Shown: positions 23,433 to 37,599 of the stretch, in pieces
Numbering within the stretch: position 1 is the stretch's first letter
How the letters are laid out: each line of letters starts with the position of its first letter
Assembly: GCA_013397935.1 (NCBI GenBank)
Contig: VZRN01001146.1
Location: 1,226,413 to 1,290,412, forward strand
Direction of reading: 5' to 3'
Origin: Dasyornis broadbenti
Lineage: Eukaryota > Chordata > Aves > Passeriformes > Dasyornithidae
DNA length: 64,000 nucleotides
Program-made: the position numbers and the translations under genes
Notes under the pieces: generated by a model
The model's database searches: none
What the model saw: only the letters and a program-made list of their open reading frames with translations
What the model was told of the DNA's origin: nothing

Positions 23433-26203
23433 TGGAAAGAGGAAGGAAAGTACTTGTACAAACAAAGGTTAAGAGGAAAACCCTAATTCCAGGAAGTTTT
23501 CCTTCAAATAGGAGCAGATGGTCGACCCATCTGGCCAGGCAGAAATATGCCAGGCTGGACATACTGCGAACAGGCCCATGCTCCAAGATCCACCTCCAGC
23601 CATGAGCATCTTGGTACTAGGCTGGTTAATCCAGTAATTAATTAGGAGGGCTGGGTTTCAAGAGTGAGGCTTGAAAGGGGAATTGGGAAGGGAAGAAGGT
23701 GATGGACACACCGATTGCAGCAGTCAGGACAGTGTCTGTATGAGCTTTGTGCCGTGAGCAGAAGCATCTTGGGTCTTTTTAATCACGTGCCTTTCATGGG
23801 AGCTTCACGTAAAAAAAAAAAGTTTCAACAGGAAACATCTGAAAATGTTCTGAAAAGCTCTTATTTTGCACAGAGAAAACTTTAATCGGCAAAACTGCAA
23901 ATAAAGTCACTACATCTGAAGATTAAAACTTGTGTTCTTGCCAGGTTTTGCCCTCATCTGTCAAATGACTAGGCTAAAGCAAACTTGAAATAGATTTTCA
24001 TTTATTTTTCATCTTCACTGTAATCCAAAGACTGCCCTGTTAAAAGCCTTTCGTAAATCATTTGGTCAGTTTTTCTCAACAAAACAGTCTTTAAGTAATG
24101 CTGTATATCAGCCCCTTTTTTGACGTTTTCATTTTTTCATCTTGACATCTTCTCTTAAAAATAATACAGTATTTGTCCTATTATCTTTTTTCAAACTGTG
24201 AGGAGAAGGAAAGAAGGCTTCACCCCTCTCCCCACCACAGCAACTGGAGTATGCAAATCAAAGACACACATATCAGTCTGAAAACTTTTCCAAGTTTTCC
24301 TTTCAATCTCACTGCCCAGTGTTAGGGAAAAGAACAGGTGTGGCATGAAACTTGGATTGCTACATCAAAACTGGATGCTGGAAATCACACTGCCTTTCCC
24401 CTAAAGTGTACAGTCTCTGTCAAATTCCTTCCTAAAGGCAACAGGGGTTTAACTCTGATCTGACTGACCTGAAGAAGTGCTACAATCCACCACGTCTTTT
24501 GTGTTTGGCCTTTACAGGCCAAGAAAAAGTCAATGATGATTCTATAGATGAAACATGAAAAAATGCACGTCACTACTCAAACAGATAAACTCATTTTTCT
24601 TGTTAGTACTGTGAGTAAAAGCTGGCTGGTTTGTGGATGTGCATTCAGTTATTTCTTTAAGTAGAGTAGCAGCTTTTGCTTTTTCCTGGTTATCCCTGCT
24701 TCCTTGAGATGCAGTGCGGTTTAGTAGTCAGCTATAATTGACTGTTAGAGAGGAATTAGGGGATTTCTCAGAAGTAAAACCGCAGTGCTAACGCAGCCTG
24801 TGCCTCTGCAGGGGTGGGTGGGTGTTTCAGGGTGCACATCCACGTGTTGCTGCCACTGAGGGACTGCACAAATGCAGTCGCTGAGCTCCTCTTCACCACT
24901 TTAAAGACAATGTCAGTGCAAGAAACGTGTCAAGCAGCATTCAGCAGAGCCAAGTATGCAGCTGCTGTAGACTAACACCATGCTTTTATCGTAGGTGAAC
25001 ACTGCCAGTCAGTACAGCTGGTGATCCAGCCCCAATATACTCGTGGATGAACCTGACAAATCCTGTATAATTACACTGAACCTCAACTTTCTTCTTTTTC
25101 CTTGTCTCATCTCTATGGCAGGTAGATTATTGTGTGCTGTGTAGTTCTAGTCTTACATCTGTTTGAGTCTGCTGTGCTCTGCTCTGTGATCCCAAGGGCT
25201 GGTTTAAGAGTTCAGCTCTACCAGAGACAGCCAGATTCCTGAACCCCACGGTAATCAGGAATCAACCTCACCGTATTTTCCGTCCATTTGCATGTGCAGC
25301 AATGTTAAGGTTTTATCTGAGTTTTATTTGAGAACCTCATGGCTGTACACTTGCTTGTAGCTGACTTTGTATTCTGAACCACTTCTCTTCCTGGTGCCAT
25401 TGTAGGGAATTAAGAGGGATGAGTCTTGGAGACACAAAAGCTTGTGAGCATCCTTCCTGTGTGTGAGAGCTCACCAAAGATGGGTCTTGAAGAGGGGAAA
25501 ACCCCTCCCTGTTGGAACAAACGGCTGGAAATATTTGGTTGGTTTGTGAGAGCAGGCATGCAGAAACCCTCTCTGCCAGAGGGCAAGAGTGAGGTGGTTT
25601 TGGTGCTGGTGGGCATTAGAAACTCGAGGGAGAAGGTGGGTGAGGAGAGCCACATGAAGAGACATGTGAGGGAGGCATGGCCTTCATCCAAGCTTGAATT
25701 CAGCCTCTTGATGCCTGGACAGGCTCAGAACCATTGGTCCCTGGGCAATTTTCTCTCTGTTGCCACCAAATCCCTGTCTGTGACTGGACCCACCCTGCTC
25801 TGCACTTGGAGACTTTTTTCCCCTGGTCCCTGAAGGAAGGAGCACCCTTCCCTCCCTGCCCTGGCCACTCCTTTTAAAGGAACAATATTCAAAATTAGGT
25901 AACATCTGGATTATAGAGAAAAAAGCTGGAGGACAAAGGGACCGGGATTGGTTGGTAGCTGTATCTACAAGAGGAGTCGTATGGAATATCCCTTATCCAG
26001 GCAAATTTGGCAGAGTCCTGAATGAGTGCCTGTCAGTCTGATAAATCACTAGGAATCCCTTTTAATGTAATCATCATCACTGAGCAAAACAGACAGAAAA
26101 GCTTCTACCAAACCAGGGTGGATCGAGGAAGACAACCAAATCCTTTTAAACTGAAGGAGGATGCTTGAATTGTCTTTGTGCAGTTGGAAATTTTTTTTTT
26201 TTT

Positions 26204-26269
26204 NNNNNNNNNNNNNNNNNNNNNNNNNNNNNNNNNNNNNNNNNNNNNNNNNNNNNNNNNNNNNNNNNN
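26204..26269. other. Assembly gap (66 N) inside a poly-T run
   Basis: Sixty-six N bases are flanked by 13 T on the left (26191-26203) and 6 T on the right (26270-26275). T on both sides suggests that the missing sequence is largely a T homopolymer or T-rich simple repeat that the reads could not span. Open frames drawn through the gap are not meaningful. Confidence 0.97.
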
Positions 26270-26897
26270 TTTTTTGCACAACCCATCAGGAATAAATGCA
26301 GTTATGGCATCTATGGGCAAGGACTGTCAGTGCACAGAATAAACCATCTCATGATGTTTTCATATTTAAACAGACAGGAAGGGAGGAAGTGCGGATTCCC
26401 AAAAAAGGTTTCACACAACGCCTTTTCTCTGTCAGTAAAGTGAAATATAACTGCCATGCTAAAAGGTTTTGCAGCAGCAATTTGCTTTGAATTGCAAGCA
26501 TAAGATAAATGTGCCATACAGGTCTTGATTCCTGAGCTGTGAAGGTGGTAAAAAGGAGAATGTTCTCTGGTCCAGAACAAAAAGATATTTAGAAATATCT
26601 TGTTTCAAAGCTCCCAAAACATCTTAGCACAAGTGGAGATGCTCTGCATTCCGTCTTGTTCGCATAATGTGTTGCCCTCTTGTTTTCCAGCTGTACCGCC
26701 GAATTTCTTCATGCCATTAGCACTGCTGTCATGTTTAATGTTGTTAGGCTTTTCTTTCTACAAGGAACTGTATGCCTACCATGTTTTGGGTTTTTTTTTT
26801 CCAAAATGCGCCTTTTCTTAATAGGATCCCACCACATGTTGTGCAGGTAGAAATTTTTGCAAAGCAGCATCGTCACATTCAAGGGGAATGTAGCCTT

Positions 26898-26905
26898 TGA
26901 CGTCA
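26898..26905. promoter_or_regulatory. Full palindromic CRE (TGACGTCA)
   Basis: An exact TGACGTCA, the consensus site for CREB/ATF dimers. CpG-containing 8-mers are rarer than average in CpG-depleted vertebrate DNA, but one perfect site in 64 kb is close to chance. No promoter or CpG island is visible around it. Confidence 0.25.
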
Positions 26906-28003
26906 GTGGAGGAAGTCTCAGCCCATAAAATAGGAACCATGTCAGTGATATGTCAACATGGAAATATATGAGTCAGAGTTGAGAATCAGAATCCAGAGAC
27001 AATGCTGCTCTTTTAAAAATTAATAAAAAATTAAAGTACATAGAAATATTTGAAATGCTGCATGAGAAGGAATTATTTTTTAACAGTACTTCTAGTTTAT
27101 ATTATCCAGAGCATCTCAATGGAATAGCTCTGTATTAATAATATCTCATCTATTATGTATATTGCAATATGCCTAATGCAATTGCTGAAGTAATTTGGTA
27201 TTTCTAATTCTTCTCTTTCTTTTTATTCCCTTTTCTGAAGAGGTAAAAAGATGAGGGGAGTGGTTTAGAACAAAGTGTACGTTGCACTACAGACTTCCCA
27301 CAGATGAGGAGTATCAGTCAATACATTTCTTGTCTTTCTATTACAGCCTAAAAAATCTATGTTCTTCTCGAGCTCTTCTTCTACCCTGCCTCCATTTTAA
27401 TGCCCACTGACTGTACTGTATCATCACATCATTGCATTATTTATTTTTGATTACTTAATATTTCACTAGAATTCCATTCTCAAGTTACTTTTATATAATC
27501 CTGTTTTAAAGGCGCAAAATAAGGAAGCTAGGGAATACAGAAGTAGCTAAATATTGAATATTGAATTTTTAGTCTGAAAGTTCTGAATAATCTGGGTTAA
27601 AGGGTCCTGGCTGATCCAGTCTATAATACACTGACCAAGATCAGATATCTTTTGAGATATCTTTTATTCTGACAGATACTGCATAAAGCTTGATCACTAC
27701 TAATTATTTTAAACCTTTTGTAAGGGTTTGAAAAGTCGCTGGGAAAAATGCAGAGGATTTAGAAGTAAGCCTTCAGCTGTTTTAGACTTTCCCCCCCACG
27801 GTGCCTCCATAAGAGATTCCCTCTGTTAACTCATCACTAAAGCAATCGTGTACTACTTAACAGAGGTGCTATTCTCTACTTCATGTGTCTCCCTATGAAT
27901 TGTGCAAGAGGCGTTAGAGATCTCTGCCTTCCACCGAACACATAAAAAGGTAGAGCAGAAAAAGCTTTGCAGATTTATTGCATTCTCTGTGCATAGCCTT
28001 TCT

Positions 28004-28024
28004 GGGAGGGAGGGAGGGAGGGAG
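28004..28024 (+). repeat. (GGGA)5 repeat with G-quadruplex potential
   Basis: Five GGG runs are separated by single A bases. This fits the standard G-quadruplex pattern (four or more G3 runs with short loops) on the + strand. It is a simple tetranucleotide repeat, so its length is probably polymorphic. Confidence 0.9.
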
Positions 28025-30633
28025 CTGGCAGCAGGGCTGTGCTGTGGAGCAGAGTCTGCAAGGACACAGGAAAATCTTTGCTAACCCCCAAAGATCTTGA
28101 ATAGCTCCTTAAAACTCTCCTCATTACCATGAATATATTTTCCAGGCATTACCTAGAGACAATCTTGAAGAATCGTGCTATAAAGTCTGGCTCCCCTTCC
28201 TCCCCTCTACCCTGACGTCCACAATTGCCAGGTCAAGGGAAGGAGGGCAGGGAATGAAATCCGAGGGTGCTGTGGCAGGAGGCAGGTGGCAAACATCCTT
28301 GCAGATGGCACTTCCCAAAGCACCTCCCACCACCAGCCGTGCGCTTCCTACGGCACGAGAGCAATCCCATTGGGAAGAGGTGTGACTCTCCGACCCATGG
28401 TGAGCAGCCCCCTTGCCCTGCTGATGAACTGTTTTCCAGAGGACTCCCCTGTGTGCCTCGGGGACCAGGTGCAGTGGCAAAAAGCACCTTTCCAAAGAGA
28501 AAGGTTCTCTTTGGTTTTCTTGCAGACAGCAAGTCACAGGCTCTCAGTGCGGAATTATTTTATCTTGCTTGGAGGGTAAAAAAGCAAAATAAACAAAAAA
28601 ACTGGGAGAGGATCTAGAACCTCATTGAAAAAAGGTATTTATGTTTTGAGGGATCGCCATCTTCAATTGTCCTGGACTTCAGCAGGATTCTCTCCAATTT
28701 CCAATAAAATTGGAGCTGAATGGTTGCTGAGCTGTACGTGTGATACACCAAGGGTTGTTTTCCCACATGCAGCTGTGGCTTTGTGGGTGTCTGTCAGGCC
28801 TGGCCCTCTGAAGAGCAGCTGTAGTTGGGGGACTGCTCTGCTGAAGTGCCGTGCTCTGCTTCAAGACTGTTTTCATTTGGGGCAAAATTTCAACCACTGA
28901 CATTATTAGGCTGAGCAACACAAGGCCTAAGTACTAATCTGAGGTTTCTTAGTCAGTTCTTGACTTCTCAGACCTTCACTGTTTTGCCATCTGCTATAAT
29001 TGAAAATTGCCTTCTGCAACCAAAGGGAAAATCTAATTTCTCAGCAAGCCATATGGGGTTATTAAGATCATTAAACCCTGGTATGCCATAATGCCTGGGC
29101 CAAAAGGACCACAGGGCACGTAAATATCGTGTGATTCATTTTATGGCTTCAGACTGCAAGTTAGGAATTATTTTGATGGCTATCTTATGATGAAAAGTGC
29201 TGGTCAGGTAGGTTACAGCAAATGTTGCTTGGTGAGGTCAATCCATGGCATGTTTGCTCAGAGCTGTGATGGATGAGAAGCGGTTTGCATAGTTTTTGAT
29301 CACAAAGGGTAAATCTTTTGTATCAGCCTGACAAATGATCAGAACCCAGGCAGTGTCCCCAGTTGTATCAGTGATGCTAAAGGCAGCACTGAATATTAAG
29401 AAATCAGAGAATACAATTTCCACTTTTTAGGAGGACCTAGACTTGGCTTCTCATACAGGACCTGATGATAAGAATTGGACTCCCGTTCTTAAGAATGGGA
29501 AAGCTATTCCCCTGCAGATGCCTGCTCTTAAACACTTTCAAAATGAGCTCCTTGTATTTTTCTTCTATTTTCTATTTCTCTAGTTCTGATATTTTATAAG
29601 ATTTCTCTCTAGCTAAGCTGTGTATTTGATACAACCATGGGTGAGAATATTAAAGCTGATTTTTTGCTAATAGGGCTTCAGAAATGAATGCAGGAGCTGT
29701 GAAATTTACATGAAATTAAAGAAAGAATAGTTCAGTAAATGCAAATAAATGCAGGAATGAATATTTTAATTTGGATTCATGATTAATGCCAAAGGATTAC
29801 CAGCAAACCATTACAATGCGGTGATGACATAAAAACTCAATGGGAATAAAAATTCTATATGCACAAGTTAGCTGATAGCAGGAAGCTGTTTTTAGCAGGA
29901 CAGCTCAGAGTAATTTATTTTTTCTTTTTTAAAAAAAGCATAGCTATTGATTGTATTTCACGTTTTGTCTATGTTAATTATATCTCAGAATATTTTTTAC
30001 TCTATTGTATTGTATCAGTTCCTTCATTGTAAAATGTGCCCACTGTGATCAATAGATTTATTTCCATTCTTCAAGTGATTAAATTAATTTTATTGAAAAC
30101 AGGCACTACAGATTGCCACTTTTCTTTGTGCTGTGTAACTAAAGGAGTTCAGAACAAATTGGTATGGTTACATATAAGAATTATATACAAGGAAAAAAGT
30201 GAAAAATGTTTCCCTCCTTCAGCTTTCCAGTGATCTCAATCTGACTGCATTTATTTTCCTGGTGCGTCAGGGGTTTCTGTTTTAAGACAATAGAAACCAA
30301 ACCAGGTCTGAATAGGCTTTAGTTTCTGTAGCTCTAGAGCCAAGTCATCGTACCTTTTTGAAATCAAGATAAATTAAATGAGGTAAAAAAAATGTATTTC
30401 CTGTTCTAGTTCTATTTTAACTGTGCAAATAGTTTTTGCATTTTAATGTTCTTGGAAGTCACAGTAAGAGAGCAATATTTATAACTGTCTCCATAATTGG
30501 AAGTCCACATCTTAATACATCCCAAACAAGGGAAAAAATGAGCAGAGGCCTCAAAAATGAAGCCTTGCTGGCACGACGTGCGCACAGGAATGATCACTGT
30601 GCCTGATTGCTAATAAAAGGCAGCACAAACCCA

Positions 30634-30676
30634 GCGAAATCCTAACTCATCTGAAACTAATGGGAATTTTATCTCC
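30634..30676. repeat. Ancient palindromic repeat fragment (GAAATCCT..AATGGGA type)
   Basis: GCGAAATCCTAACTCATCTG, AAACTAATGGGAATTTTATC and TCCACC follow the order of the sauropsid motif GTGAAATCCTGGCTCCATTG / AAGTCAATGGGAGTTTTGCC with moderate divergence. It is the same motif family as the fragment at 11509-11585. Confidence 0.5.
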
Positions 30677-33600
30677 ACCATGTGCAAGTTTTGTTTCTGG
30701 CTTCTTTATGCTCTGCTGGTGGTGCTGGTCTTTGATGTGGATCACAAGTGAGCCCATGAGGGATTATGCAAGGGAAATAATTTGAGGCCCTCCCTGACCC
30801 AATCTGGCTTGAAGGAGAACAAGTGCTCGTAATATCGTTGCTGCCACGTAAGGCTGAGCATGTTTGTGTTTGTCTAAGTTCAGTCTTAAGTGTGCCATGA
30901 GCTAGGGATGTGACTTCCCTGCAACATCCTTCCCCTCTGCATTACCAGAGCAGTAATGTCTACATGGTTGTTGTGGCTGAATGTCTCAAATTCTGAGAAT
31001 CAGCCCAATCTAAGCACCAGTGCCATGTGAAAGCTGTGTTTTATCGATTCCTCTTTTCTCATTATGAGACTGATTCCTCCTGCACAAGATTTATTCATAG
31101 TCTTTGCTTAATTTTTGCTTTCAGCCTTAGCAGTGTATCAAATCAATATTTATTTTCACCCGTGTGAATGATTCCATAGCAATACCAGGCTTCCCCAGTT
31201 TTCCAGCAGCAGATTAGAAGCTCTGCCTCAATATCAGGGGCAATAGTGGTAATGTCTTTTGGAGATGTCTTCAAGAGATCCTCTACAGCAATGCCTTTGG
31301 TGCAAAGCTGTACAAGAAACAAAGCCACTATATACTCATGTTATAATACACCATTTTTTTTTTAGGTAGAAGCACTTTTTGTAACTGATAAATGGAGAAA
31401 ACCAAAGTAAAATAAACCCTGGCTTTAACTAAAGTTAACTAGAGAAATTAGTGCAAATATATGGGAACACAACACAAAATGTGGTGTCATCTTCCTAGGA
31501 GAGATAAGAAAGTAAGTAGAGAATGTACTAAAAACTGAAAAACACTGTTGGGGAAAGATAGACTTTCTTTCCTATTTTCAAAAATTCAGGCTCAACTTCA
31601 GGCTCCCCAGATCTGTGTCTGTCTTCAGGTCAAGGGTGAGGAAGGAGTCAGAGCTATTTCCTTACTTCAGTAAAGCACTGGTGAACTCTGCCTTAGTCCC
31701 GCAGGTGAGAGAGTGGTACAAGGCAAGGAAAGCAGAAAATCTCCCCCTCATTTAATGGGAGGACTTGTCCTTCCAGAAAACTGCTATAGAAAGTAAAAAG
31801 GAGGAGATCAAGCATCACTCCTATCTTCTTGAGCTGTATAGAATTCAACAGAGAGAAACATCATATTTTCTGTTTAAAAAAATAGTCTTTTCCTGATAGA
31901 TAAATCACCTGCTGTTCACCACAGCCGGTGATTTTCTCATTAAATAAAGTTCTATTTAATAATGTGCATCATTAGACTTAGATAATCCAGAACTTCTTAA
32001 AATTTCAGGGAGCTCTCAGCACTGGCAGAGCCACGGGACTGGGCAGGACTGTTTTCAGTCCTCAGATCTGTTTTATCGATCTGCAGGAAACCTGATTTCG
32101 TATTGCCACAAAGTAGTAAAAATTAACTTTTAGTTCTTGAGAAAATTCAACTCTAAGAAAACAGATTAAGTCTAAGAGCCCTGTCTTTAAGGACAATAAC
32201 CATATAGTGCTGCTAATGGAAATGCAATTGAACGCCCTTTGCTTGGATAAGCATCCCTAACAGGATTGTTTCGCGTGCAATGATTTCATCTGACTAAGTG
32301 ACTTCACTGCAAATGAGCTTTAAAAGTAGATTTCTAATGAAGATTAACAAAGTAATATTTATCTGGGCTGTGTGCTTAAACTCTTGGATCACGCTGAGGC
32401 CAGTGCTGAGGACCTGGAGGCTGAGGTGGATGAAGGCAGCCTCTGCTTTAGGCAGGATATCACCAAGGGACTTTCTCTTGGCTCTGCTTTGCCCCTCGAA
32501 GGAGGAACATCTGGCCTGTTTGTCCAGCTCCTCATCCCTAATGAATTTATTTATAATAATTACTTTCTCGTGCCCGTGTAGTTACAATCCAGTGGTGGGT
32601 CTTTAGGAGGTGCAATGTCAACTCAGCAGGTTGAGATCTCTTTAGATGATTAAATCTGTCAGGAAAGAGAGCTCTTCTGTATATGCATCTTTCTGCCTGT
32701 GTGTGGTCCTTAAAACCAAGAAGGATTATGGATCCATATCCACACTTGGCACCTACAGAGCTAAGCCTGTATTTAAGATTTTTGTCCATTGATTAGAGAG
32801 ATCAGCTCAATTCTTTACAAGCAACAAGGGTCATTCAAGGAAGTATCCCCCCATTTCAGGTGTGATAAATGTTTTTTCTTTCCCATCCCTTATCTGCTGA
32901 ATGAAGTTACACAGTGTATATAATAACACCCATATTTTTAAGATTTTCTATCATCGTGTTATCAGTTGAAGTTATAAATCAGAATATTCATCACTTTTAA
33001 CTTTGCTCATGGTACCATATATATCTGCTGAAGTGTCTCTGTGGATAAGGCAGGCTATATGTAGCTAAAAGACCCAGAGAATTATGTTCACATCAGTGAA
33101 CATAAAAGTATCATCAAGTTTTTCTGTAATAACACTTTTCAGCTGAATTGGCCATGCTGTGGCCTCTGTTAAATTTATGGGAATGAGAGATTTGAGGCTA
33201 CTCCCTGGACTTTCAAGTTCTTGAATGATTGTGAGAAGAAGAGAATCATCTAGGGTTCCCTTCAGTATAAAGTGCTGCAATTCAGAGTTTCCTCGAGCCT
33301 TAGTGCTGATATGAAGAATTATGTTTAGACCCGTGTAACCCTTCAGTTATCTCTGACAAAAACTGAGACATGAGTCTCTCTGAACCATATCTGAACAGAT
33401 AAGGATTCAGAAAATATGTATAAATACAGTGAAGATTGGGTTCTGTCAGGTCTTCTCTAAGACATCTCAGAGTAAGAGTTCAAAGAAACTAATAATAACT
33501 CAATCTTTAATCTCACAAAATCAGAGTAATATTTTCAGGAGTTGTGCCTGTGTTTGGGGCCATCTAAGCTCTATACTTTTTACATCCCAATCTCTCTCCT

Positions 33601-33923
33601 GATTTCTGTGCGGCATCTCCACAGTAGTTCAATGCATTTGGGAGGTATCACTCCACACTTGTTTCATACCTACAACAGCAACATGCACCGTAAGTAAGAT
33701 TCAGTTTAATTTTGTGGAAATGGTTCTTTCTGTACTAAGCAGAAAAGCCATGAACCTACGAAGTAGCCCTGGTGTCTGGTATTAGTGAGATGCACAATTC
33801 CATCTGCTCGCTGCTGCAAGGACTTTTTTGGTAGGAGTATAGACACCACAGGAAAAGGCTTCTGTTGGGTGAACCATCTCTGCACAGCACCATTTCCCAA
33901 GGTGTGATGGAGGTGATGCTTTT

Positions 33924-33934
33924 TGTGTGTGTGT
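33924..33934. repeat. Short (GT)n repeat
   Basis: Five to six GT units following a T run. It is a short microsatellite, read directly. Confidence 0.8.
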
Positions 33935-36900
33935 TTCACCACCAGTTACTGCCTTTGCCCGGCCTTTCTAATAAAAAGACTTGGCTGTGCAGCAGGGTAA
34001 GAATTGTTCCCTGGCATTGTTCAGTCTGACACTGAATATTGAGTCTGACTGAGTGTTTTTGGTGGGCGAGGCAAAGACAGTGCCAGAAAGCACCTGAGGA
34101 AGCTCATGTGGGGAAGTTCCCAGGGAAGGAATTAGGCAGGCAGGAGACAGCAAGCTGGGTTTGGCTGCATAGGTGGGGATGTGAAGAAGAGCTGTGGACA
34201 GACTCAAATCTGAGTTTCAAAGGGGAAGAAAAAAAGGGAAATTTCCTAGGGATCCAAAGGAACCTCTGTAGCTACAGGTTGTTACCATGGGAAACCCTGC
34301 TGGACTGAGAGCAAGGGAGGAAGAAAGGCTGTGCCACCTACAGACATAATGAGCAGGGAGGAGATTTGTTTGCAATTTCCATGTTTCACCTGGCAGAACC
34401 CACCTTTCTTTATCGTGCTGTAGTCTGCTGTCCAAGAGCACTAACTTTGAAGTTGAAAAGTGCTATTGGTGTTTTGGAGTGCTTTAAGCAAAAGGTGAAA
34501 ACATCTCCATCACACTCCTCTGAATTTCTTAAGGTCTCATCACAAGGACAGTCAAATTTAGGTGTGGGCTTGCAGAGGCAGCTCCATGTTGTGCCACTGA
34601 GGGTTTCTTTTCCCAGAGTTATGTTACAGAATTTATTTTCATTCCAGACTGGGAAAATTGCAGGAATCATCTTACTTAGGACTTTTAGTCTGCAGAAATC
34701 TTGCCAAAATCTTAAAGCTTATAGAGGCTATGAAATTGAAGGAAACAACTTAAACATTTGAAGCTTTACAGCCAATCTGGGGTTAATAACCTGAAATCTA
34801 ACATTTTATGTCCTGTTTTTACCATAGCTAGCAAACCTAACAGCATTTTTTATTTTCAGACTTAGTCTATGTGAGAGTAGCCCATGTGGTATCTAGGAAT
34901 ATTTTTCGGGAAATAATTTAATTTAAAAAGGGGCTTTTGTTACAGCTGGAGGTCACTGTGCAAGCCAGAGGATTGCTGCAGACTATTTAGAAGAACATTC
35001 AAAGAGTTACCCAGCGTATAAATGAAAGGTAAGGAATGAAAGAACTACCTGGAATTTTTGCATTAGTGCAAAACTAACTGACTCTAATTATGATAAACTT
35101 TCACTGATAAAGGAAGTTTCCCTTGCAATCTTTAGGACCCTAAAAATATACTGCTGAAACCACAGTTGTGTAAACACGTGTGATAAAGTACTTCGTCAAA
35201 GGTCCCAGAACAAGTCTGTAACCCTGTGACCTCAGCACAGATCTTGTTGTGGTATTGTGGCTTTAATTTTGGCAGCAGCAGGCAAGGAAATTTTATGAGT
35301 AAAGATCTCAGAGGCATTAGTTAATTAGAAAAGAAAAGATCTCTCAAACCCATCACGGCTTTGGTAAACGACCAGTGGAAATGCTGTTCATTATGGTAGT
35401 TATGTGTGTAATTTGGAAGAATAAAATTAGAGCTCTGGTGAACTGTACACTGACACGTTGGAGATTTCGTCACTGAAAACAAGGTGAAAGGCTCAAATAT
35501 CAGAAACCGGCCATGGTAACAGTTTCCTGATCACTGCTGTAGGTTTGGTGTCTGTTCAGTTCAGGGGTACCGGTTGCCTCAAAGAAGGTGCCAGTACATA
35601 CCCATCTGTTTGTGTGGCTACAGACACGTTTTGATAGAAAAATTAGCTTGGGAAAACAAGTACATTTGGTCAAATGGTGTGTGGCAATGGGATTCTTTGG
35701 CAACTTCCATAAGATCACTCAGGCCTTCCCCTGCCAGGCTGGAAGGGTTGAGGCCTAGATTGAATCCAGCAATAACCTGCCAGCCTTGCTGGAGCTGCCT
35801 GCTTTCCTTTCCCTTTACTATTTTTCTGTTAGCAAAGGAATGTTTAATCACGCCTCTCTGTTTTAAAGAGAACTGTGTGGCTTTGCCTGGAGTGGTTTCT
35901 AAAGTGGTTAATCAGAGGGACAAACCTGAAAAGGCAAGAAATATTTAATTAGTGCCTTTTCTTCTACTCGCCAACAGCCCTAGCCAGATGCCTTCACTTC
36001 AGAGCCGTCCAAGTAATCAGCCTGGTAACGTCACTGCATCACACATCAGGCACCTGGCAAGTCCAGCACCAACTGCATCCCAGAAAATGTCTGCTAAGGA
36101 AGGCTACTCCTGAAAATTACTTTCAAAACCTGATAGCGAGCTTCACACAGGGCTGAAAACAAACTGCTTTTTGTATATTGAACTGTAATCCAGCCCTCAC
36201 CGCTATTAGGCACTATCAAAAATCCTGCAGGAAACCAGCATAACAAAGAATCAGCTAATGGTGGTTTTGTTTCAGTGGAGAGAGGAAAAGAAACGTCAGT
36301 ATGGAGAATAAAAAGTGTGAGGGTTTTCTCTCAGTGATATGATTTCATGCAGCACAGCTTTCCAGCTTCTATTCAAAGTCACACTGACATCTTGGTATGC
36401 AATTTCAGTCAGTAGATCAGGAATTGTATATAAACCCCCTGTCTTTATTCTTAATGAGATTTGTGTAAATAACTTGCTAGAAAACATATTGAAAACATAT
36501 AATTCACTCCTAAATATGAATGCAGATGGCAGGTAAGAGGAACTGAATTTACTAGCCTTCCTGCAGTGTGCTCTGCAATGGATAATTCAAATAACATATA
36601 CGTATGATATTTTTAGCATATTAGCTGCTCTGTGCAGAGCTAGCACTGGATTTTGTGATAATGATGTGTGTGCAGGACACATTTGCTATCTTGGGCACAT
36701 TATTGGTTACACAGTGCTGGCTGGGAGCCAGCTACACCTCAGCTATGCGGAGTGATGAGAAATGATCCCTGCTTCTATTCAGAGAGCCACTGCTCTCCAG
36801 AGAAGCATGGGTCTGGACAGTGTTGACTTGGCTTGAGTTTAACAGGCTGCTTGGCCTCATCTCTGCTGGGGTGGGTTCAGCCTACCCTCCACACATGGCC

Positions 36901-37527
36901 ACGGGGTTTATCTTTGTTCCTGTCTGGGTCCAGGCCTAAATTCCTTCTTCAGCTGCAGCCAGCAGGAACCAGAGGCACATGGAAGGGATCTGGTGACCCA
37001 GTGGGGCAGAATGTTAGAGAAGTTGAAAATCAAATTTTGTGCTCCCCAAAGGCAGACAGGTTTTGCCTATTTGTCATTGTTTTGGCCTTTTTGGGAATCA
37101 AGAGCTCTCTGCAAAAATGAGATTTCAAGTGCCCACCAAATTCAGAGGATATAGCATTTTAGTTTGTGCTCATTTCTAGGTGGATGCTGCTTTATAAAAA
37201 TAAACTTGACGTGAATCTCTCCCTCCCACAGAAGCTAACGATGTTCCCTGCAGCACTCCTAAGCCCAAGTCATTCCTGTTTTATTGGCCCAGCTTCAGAC
37301 AAAGGTTCTACCTCCCCCCATGCAAATTTAAAGATCTTTCTCATATAGTAAATAATTTGCTTTAGCAGCGTTAAATCAGCAACAAAGATTTTAGGAAAAT
37401 ATCTGCTTGACTTCAGCTTAATCTGTGTGCTGTGCTATAAATCTGTGCCTCTTGTTACCAATCCCTATTTTATGGAGAATTCCTGCTGTATCAATAATGC
37501 CAGGGTGAGAGGAGTAGTCATAGAAGC

Positions 37528-37599
37528 AAAAAAAAAAAACAAAAAACAAACCAAACCAAACCAAAAAAACCCTCAAAACAAACAAACAAACAAAAAAAT
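37528..37599. repeat. A/C-rich simple repeat ((CAAA)n-like)
   Basis: About 72 bases of A and C with one T, including a clean CAAACAAACAAACAAA stretch. The 90-codon + strand and 62-codon minus-strand open frames across it are low-complexity products of the repeat. It resembles the tract at 2801-2894, but I see no shared flanking sequence. Confidence 0.9.

Larger units (their letters stand above)
17607..26203. other. Gene-free stretch up to the assembly gap
   Basis: No supported exon. It contains an imperfect hairpin at 18815-18882, an A run at 18627-18638, a long polypyrimidine tract at 20409-20462 and a poly-A run at 23416-23432. The longest open frame (135 codons, + strand, 25426-25833) overlaps minus-strand frames and matches no family I know. 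Confidence 0.5.

Noticed and set aside
26049..26443. Open frames of 71-92 codons on both strands across the gap
   Set aside because: They run through the N run and flanking T homopolymer. The undetermined codons make the frames meaningless.
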